Shown here: piece by piece, positions 58,635-64,000 of the stretch
Numbering within the stretch: the first letter of the stretch is position 1
Layout of the letters: each line of letters opens with the position of its first letter
NCBI GenBank assembly: GCA_020852515.1
Contig: JADZAS010000013.1
Location: 124,001 to 188,000, forward strand
Length of the DNA stretch: 64,000 bases
From: Phycisphaerales bacterium
Lineage (GTDB): Bacteria > Planctomycetota > Phycisphaerae > Phycisphaerales > UBA5793
Reading direction: 5' to 3'
Translations under genes and position numbers: made by a program
Notes under the pieces: generated by a model
Told to the model about the DNA's origin: nothing
Databases searched by the model: none
What the model saw: the letters and a program-made list of their open reading frames with translations, nothing else

Positions 58635-58893
58635 TGTGCACCTCCTTTGGGGTTGACCTGATTTGCCCGTCAAGTCATGGAGGTGTGGACAATGATGGCG
58701 GAGGCATGACAGCAGTCAAGGCGCTGATGCATCGCTCACGCGCCGCACGTAGCCGTCGCCGTAGGCCGCGAGAGGATCAGCGTTACCCGCGTCGGCGAGG
58801 GACTGAAGTTCATCCAGCCACCGCAGCATTTCAGGCTCAAGGACCTCTCTCCGCCGCGATAGCCCTCCGAATCCAGATCGAACCGGCTCCCTA

Positions 58894-60873
<1,980 letters not shown>

Positions 60874-60916
60874 TCTCATCTCCATCAAAGGTGGCGCTGG
60901 CCGTGTGCCGCGCTGT

Positions 60917-61444
60917 TCAATCGTCCCCAGGCATGATCTGGGATTCGATCAGATCGAAGTCGGGCAGGTCGATGTCCGGCCGGAGTCGGCGAAGCATCCA
61001 GATGCACTGGGCGCGGTGATGCGTGCCGTGCGTGAGCACGTGCATGATCGCCATGCCGCGCGTAAAGGTGAATCGCTCCGTTTCACCGCTGTCGAGTTTG
61101 AACTCGACTTCCATCATCTCTTCGAAACGGCTTTCAGCGAGCACCCTGCGGGCGATCGCGGCCAGGGCCTCGGCGGCCTCGTCGTGCAGCGCCAGCAGTT
61201 GCTGCGGGCTCTGGTCGGTGCCCTCCAGGCCCGGTCTCAATTCAACGGCGCCGATGCGATCGTTCCAGCGGCGCATGGCGCTGATGATGTGCGTCAGCGT
61301 GTCGCGCAGGTTGCCCAGGCCCATGTCGAAGCGCTGTTCAAATTGCGCGGCCGACAACTCGCTGCTGTAGCGCAGCAGTCGCCGGGTGGCCCAGCGATCG
61401 TGTTCGAGGAGCAGACCAAGGGGTGTGGCGGTGTCGCCGGGCAT
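60917..61444 (-). CDS. DinB-family four-helix protein under TPP riboswitch control
   Basis: A 175-residue protein; the ATG at 61444 starts just after the riboswitch. [39 protein letters not shown] and [16 protein letters not shown] supply the spaced His triad of the DinB/YfiT metal-binding fold. Members act as thiol transferases or have unknown roles. Placement between a TPP riboswitch and thiC suggests a thiamin-related role or simple hitch-hiking. The frame extends upstream through the riboswitch, but that part is not coding. Confidence 0.85.
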   Translation of the reverse strand: MPGDTATPLGLLLEHDRWATRRLLRYSSELSAAQFEQRFDMGLGNLRDTLTHIISAMRRWNDRIGAVELRPGLEGTDQSPQQLLALHDEAAEALAAIARRVLAESRFEEMMEVEFKLDSGETERFTFTRGMAIMHVLTHGTHHRAQCIWMLRRLRPDIDLPDFDLIESQIMPGDD

Positions 61445-61450
61445 GAGCGT

Positions 61451-61555
61451 CGCTTCCCTCCGCAGTTCGCCGGGCGCGGAAGGCCCGGCTGGCTGATCAG
61501 GTTCCACGGGTGCATCTCAGCCGCGACTCCATTCACTGCCGCGGCGCCCCGAGCG
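61451..61555 (-). promoter_or_regulatory. TPP (thiamin pyrophosphate) riboswitch
   Basis: Read on the minus strand, the THI-box landmarks occur in order: CGCTCGGGGCGCC (P1/P2), GGCTGAGATGCACCCGT, GAACCTGATC, a GCCGGGC/GCCCGGC hairpin, and GAGGGAAGCG closing P1 (CGCT/AGCG). The usual TAAT in P4 is not obvious. The 3' end contains GGAGGG, 12 nt before the start codon at 61444, so ligand binding could sequester the ribosome-binding site directly. Confidence 0.87.
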
Positions 61556-61813
61556 TGAAGGGAAAGGATAGGGCGGATGGTGGCCGGGTCGATCGGGAAT
61601 CGGGAAAGTCGAGTTCGAGGTGTTCACCGAGGGGTACGTCGGCCCATCGCGTCCCGAGTCGAGGTACCGGCGACAGATGGTTGCGAGCTGATCGGGAGCG
61701 GCACAAAACGGCGACTCGCCGGTTTATGCCAATTCGACGGCGAGTTCATCGTTAATCTCATCCGCCCAGTTTTCTTGAATCGAAGGTCCATAAGAACTCC
61801 CGGTGCCCCAGCC

Positions 61814-62761
61814 TCAGCGCACTTGATCATACGACACGGCGCGCTGCACGCGGCGACCGACCTCGCTCGCGTAGCGCCGACCGAGATCATCAGCATTGGT
61901 CCGAGCCCAGTCGGCCAGCCTGGTCGGGCCCGCGGCAGGCTCATCGGAGTCGAGCAGACTGCGCATCAGCCCGGCGATTTCTTCGCGGGTGATGATGACA
62001 TCGCCGACGAACGGATTGATGCACTTGCCGACGGCGAGGCCGAGCATGGGCGGCATGGGAACGATCCATCGGCGCACGCCGAGGATACTGCGAATCGTGC
62101 TCACGAATTCGCGGAACGTGAAGCGTTCAGGACCGACGGCATCGGCTGCCGTATTGCCGGTGCGGTAGGCGTGGTCCACCATAAGCGCGGCCATGTCATC
62201 GACGTGCAGGGGTCGCAGGGTGTATGAGCCGTCGCCGAAGAGACCGAAGACGGGGAAGCGGCGGAGCACCCACGCGATGTTGTTGACGAGGATATCGAAG
62301 CGGCCGAAGAGCACGCCGGGGCGAACGATGGCATGCTGGATGCCGGTGGCGCGGAGAGCCTCTTCCAGTTTGTGCTTGCCGCGGTAGTAACCGAGGTCGT
62401 CGGCTTCATCCGCGTGAAGGATGCTTACGTGAACAATGCGCGGCACGCCGGCCCGGACGGCGGCATCGAAGAGTCGCTTCGTGTTGGCGACGGCGGAATC
62501 GAAGGTGAAGTTGCGGTGGTTGAACCGGACCCAGTAGGTGTTGTGCAGGACGGTCGCACCGCGCAGGGATTCCTCGAGACGGGCCGGGGCATCGAATGCA
62601 AGAGGGTGGATCTCGAGTTGATCGCCGAACGGGTTCGGGCGGTTGGGGGAGTTCGTCAGCGTCCGCACGCGCGCGCCTCGCTGCAGGAGCTGCTCGGTCA
62701 GGGAGCGGCCGGTGTAGCCCAGGGCCCCGGTCACGACGTGCAGAGGCGCAGCCCCGTTCAT
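61814..62761 (-). CDS. Atypical SDR / NDUFA9-like NAD(P)-binding protein
   Basis: A 315-residue protein; ATG at 62761 has GGGAG 8 nt upstream, and the frame beyond it is shadow. HVVTGALGYTGRSLTEQLLQ is the Rossmann glycine motif. ATVLHNTYWVRFNH and IVHVSILHADEADDLGYYRG (with YxxxK in YYRGKHK) and IVRPGVLFGR follow, as in atypical SDRs of the complex I NDUFA9/NmrA group. FTFREFVSTIRSILG and the C-terminal segment resemble nucleoside-sugar or quinone-related relatives. The substrate is unknown. It is divergent from the C25 peptidase gene. Confidence 0.82.
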   Translation of the reverse strand: MNGAAPLHVVTGALGYTGRSLTEQLLQRGARVRTLTNSPNRPNPFGDQLEIHPLAFDAPARLEESLRGATVLHNTYWVRFNHRNFTFDSAVANTKRLFDAAVRAGVPRIVHVSILHADEADDLGYYRGKHKLEEALRATGIQHAIVRPGVLFGRFDILVNNIAWVLRRFPVFGLFGDGSYTLRPLHVDDMAALMVDHAYRTGNTAADAVGPERFTFREFVSTIRSILGVRRWIVPMPPMLGLAVGKCINPFVGDVIITREEIAGLMRSLLDSDEPAAGPTRLADWARTNADDLGRRYASEVGRRVQRAVSYDQVR

Positions 62762-62849
62762 GTTCAACTCCCGCCGCTTGCCAGGTAAGGCCGCGGCTTG
62801 ACTATTCTTGCGTGCCGGGTGGTCGAAGCGAACGTCTGCGGAGAGAGCG

Positions 62850-64000
62850 ATGAAGATGAGGAGCATCAGCAGAAACATGCGAGCATCTGCAGGAGCGGCG
62901 ATGGGCGCAGTCATGTGCTTGGCCGCGCCCGCCTGGCCGCAGAGTTCACCACTCGCAGCGGCGGATCGCGATGAATCCGTCCGCCTGCTGATCATTGCAC
63001 CTGAGGAACTCCGCGAGGCGCTGGCGGAGTTCGCAGCCTTCAAGCGAGACCGGCTCGGCTCGGTGGACCTCATCCCGCTCGACGATGCTCTCAGCCGCGG
63101 GGCGGCCGAGGCGCTGCAGTATCCTGACGAGACGATCGACGACCCCGCGCGGCTCAAGCACTTCCTCTACGGGCAATGGAAGGGCGAGGGCATCACGCAC
63201 GTGCTGCTCGTGGGCGACGCGGACGTGCTGCCGGTGCGCTACATGGTGCTCGACCGCATCACCGCCCCAGCCTTCGACTACGCGTTCTATCCGAGCGACC
63301 TGTACTACGCCGATCTCGCGCGGCGCGATGGAAGCTTTGACGACTGGAACAGCCGCAAGGATGACTTCCACAGCCGCTACTTCGGCGAGGTGCGCGGCGA
63401 GAAGAACAAGGATGACCCGATTAACTTCGACGACGTAGACTATCGACCTGAGATCGCGCTGGGACGCTGGCCGGTGAGCACGGCCGACGAGGCGCGGGCG
63501 GTCGCGGACAAATCGATGCGCCACGAGGCGGCGCTGGAGGCGCAGCAGGATGATGCTGCGCCGGAGGCAGCGCTGATCGCGGTCGGCGGCTGGGTCGATG
63601 CGCGCGGCAACCTGGATCAGACGGCGGCGAGGCTCCAGCCGCACTGGGCGATCGAGCGGCGCTACTACCGCGACGCCGGCTCGGCGGCCGACGCGCCCGC
63701 GCCGCCGGATGAGGCGCAACTGCTCGACCTGATCAACAGCGGCGTCGATCTCATCATCCACGCGGGGCACGGCAGCGACAACGTGTGGGAGCAGTGCCTG
63801 AGCGTCGCGACGCTGGAGAAGATCGAACCGCGCGACCGGTTGCCGGTGATGTTCTCGGTGGGCTGCTCGACGGCGCGGTTTGCGACGCTGCCGCCGTACG
63901 AGGCGTATGCGGATCTCGACCTGGCGGAGCATGCCGGGACCAACGGCGGCGAAGCGTTCACCGCTCCTCCGCCGCCGCCGTCGCCGTACGCGACGGGACG
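62850..64000 (+). CDS. Secreted C25 (gingipain-like) cysteine peptidase, 3' truncated
   Basis: An open frame from ATG 62850 (GGAG 6 nt upstream) runs off the right edge, giving 383 codons. An N-terminal signal (ASAGAAMGAVMCLAAPAWPQ) leads to a caspase-fold domain: GITHVLLVGDADVLPVRYM, FYPSDLYYADL, IALGRWPVSTADEARAV, the catalytic His in IIHAGHGSDNVWEQ and the catalytic Cys in VMFSVGCSTARF. These match peptidase family C25. C-terminal domains (sorting or Ig-like) would lie outside the window. It starts 88 bp from the divergent SDR gene. Confidence 0.88.
   Translation, partial: MKMRSISRNMRASAGAAMGAVMCLAAPAWPQSSPLAAADRDESVRLLIIAPEELREALAEFAAFKRDRLGSVDLIPLDDALSRGAAEALQYPDETIDDPARLKHFLYGQWKGEGITHVLLVGDADVLPVRYMVLDRITAPAFDYAFYPSDLYYADLARRDGSFDDWNSRKDDFHSRYFGEVRGEKNKDDPINFDDVDYRPEIALGRWPVSTADEARAVADKSMRHEAALEAQQDDAAPEAALIAVGGWVDARGNLDQTAARLQPHWAIERRYYRDAGSAADAPAPPDEAQLLDLINSGVDLIIHAGHGSDNVWEQCLSVATLEKIEPRDRLPVMFSVGCSTARFATLPPYEAYADLDLAEHAGTNGGEAFTAPPPPPSPYATG

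Overview
The window is GC-rich, densely coded DNA that looks like a chromosome segment from a planctomycete, probably of the Phycisphaerae type. This is inferred from gene content, because there is no rRNA in the window. The indicators are an ECF sigma factor overlapping a membrane Ser/Thr kinase, a VCBS/ASPIC-UnbV protein, a HAF-repeat protein, many secreted hydrolases with signal peptides, a gingipain-like C25 protease and a large block of secreted amidohydrolase paralogues. No insertion sequence, prophage, integrase or CRISPR array was seen.

Layout. 1-8 kb: end of a probable HD-GYP protein, a phosphoglucosamine-mutase-type enzyme, a minus-strand group of three secreted proteins, and a membrane protein with a Met/Gln/Gly-rich tail. 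8-14 kb: a TrkH/TrkA (KtrB/KtrA) potassium pair and a two-gene heterodimeric ABC exporter. 14-19 kb: an SDR related to L-threonine dehydrogenase, an apparently stand-alone structured RNA with its own promoter and terminator, and a zinc/manganese ABC uptake operon. 19-27 kb: tRNA-Ala(CGC), a PutA-type proline-catabolic enzyme, small proteins, an S9 peptidase and an aminotransferase. 28-33 kb: a secreted protein divergent from the sigma/kinase pair, a histidine-phosphatase/NTF2 fusion and an alkaline-phosphatase-superfamily enzyme.

33.5-48 kb is one minus-strand, operon-like run of eight secreted amidohydrolase-fold genes followed by an M28 peptidase. Several of its junctions are 4-bp stop/start overlaps. 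Only one paralogue keeps the metal-binding HxH signature. The other seven have lost it, and several carry Lys/Glu/Pro-rich insertions. This is the most unusual feature of the window.

48-64 kb: degenerate 56-bp tandem repeats, a HAF-repeat secreted protein, a minimal kinase-like protein near a PP2C phosphatase, a secreted lipase-like protein, a CPBP protease, a B12-radical SAM enzyme, the Tag glycosylase, an SGNH esterase, a PhyH dioxygenase, a 58-residue SEC-C protein, a thiamin operon (TPP riboswitch, DinB-family gene, thiC), an atypical SDR and a truncated C25 peptidase.

Two RNA elements came from reading the intergenic DNA: a TPP riboswitch at 61451-61555 (minus) and an unassigned structured RNA at about 15531-15891 (minus), which carries a 13-codon open frame with a near-perfect Shine-Dalgarno sequence. 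Several genes without a Shine-Dalgarno sequence have TATGAT or TATGCT 5-10 nt before the start codon, which suggests leaderless transcripts.
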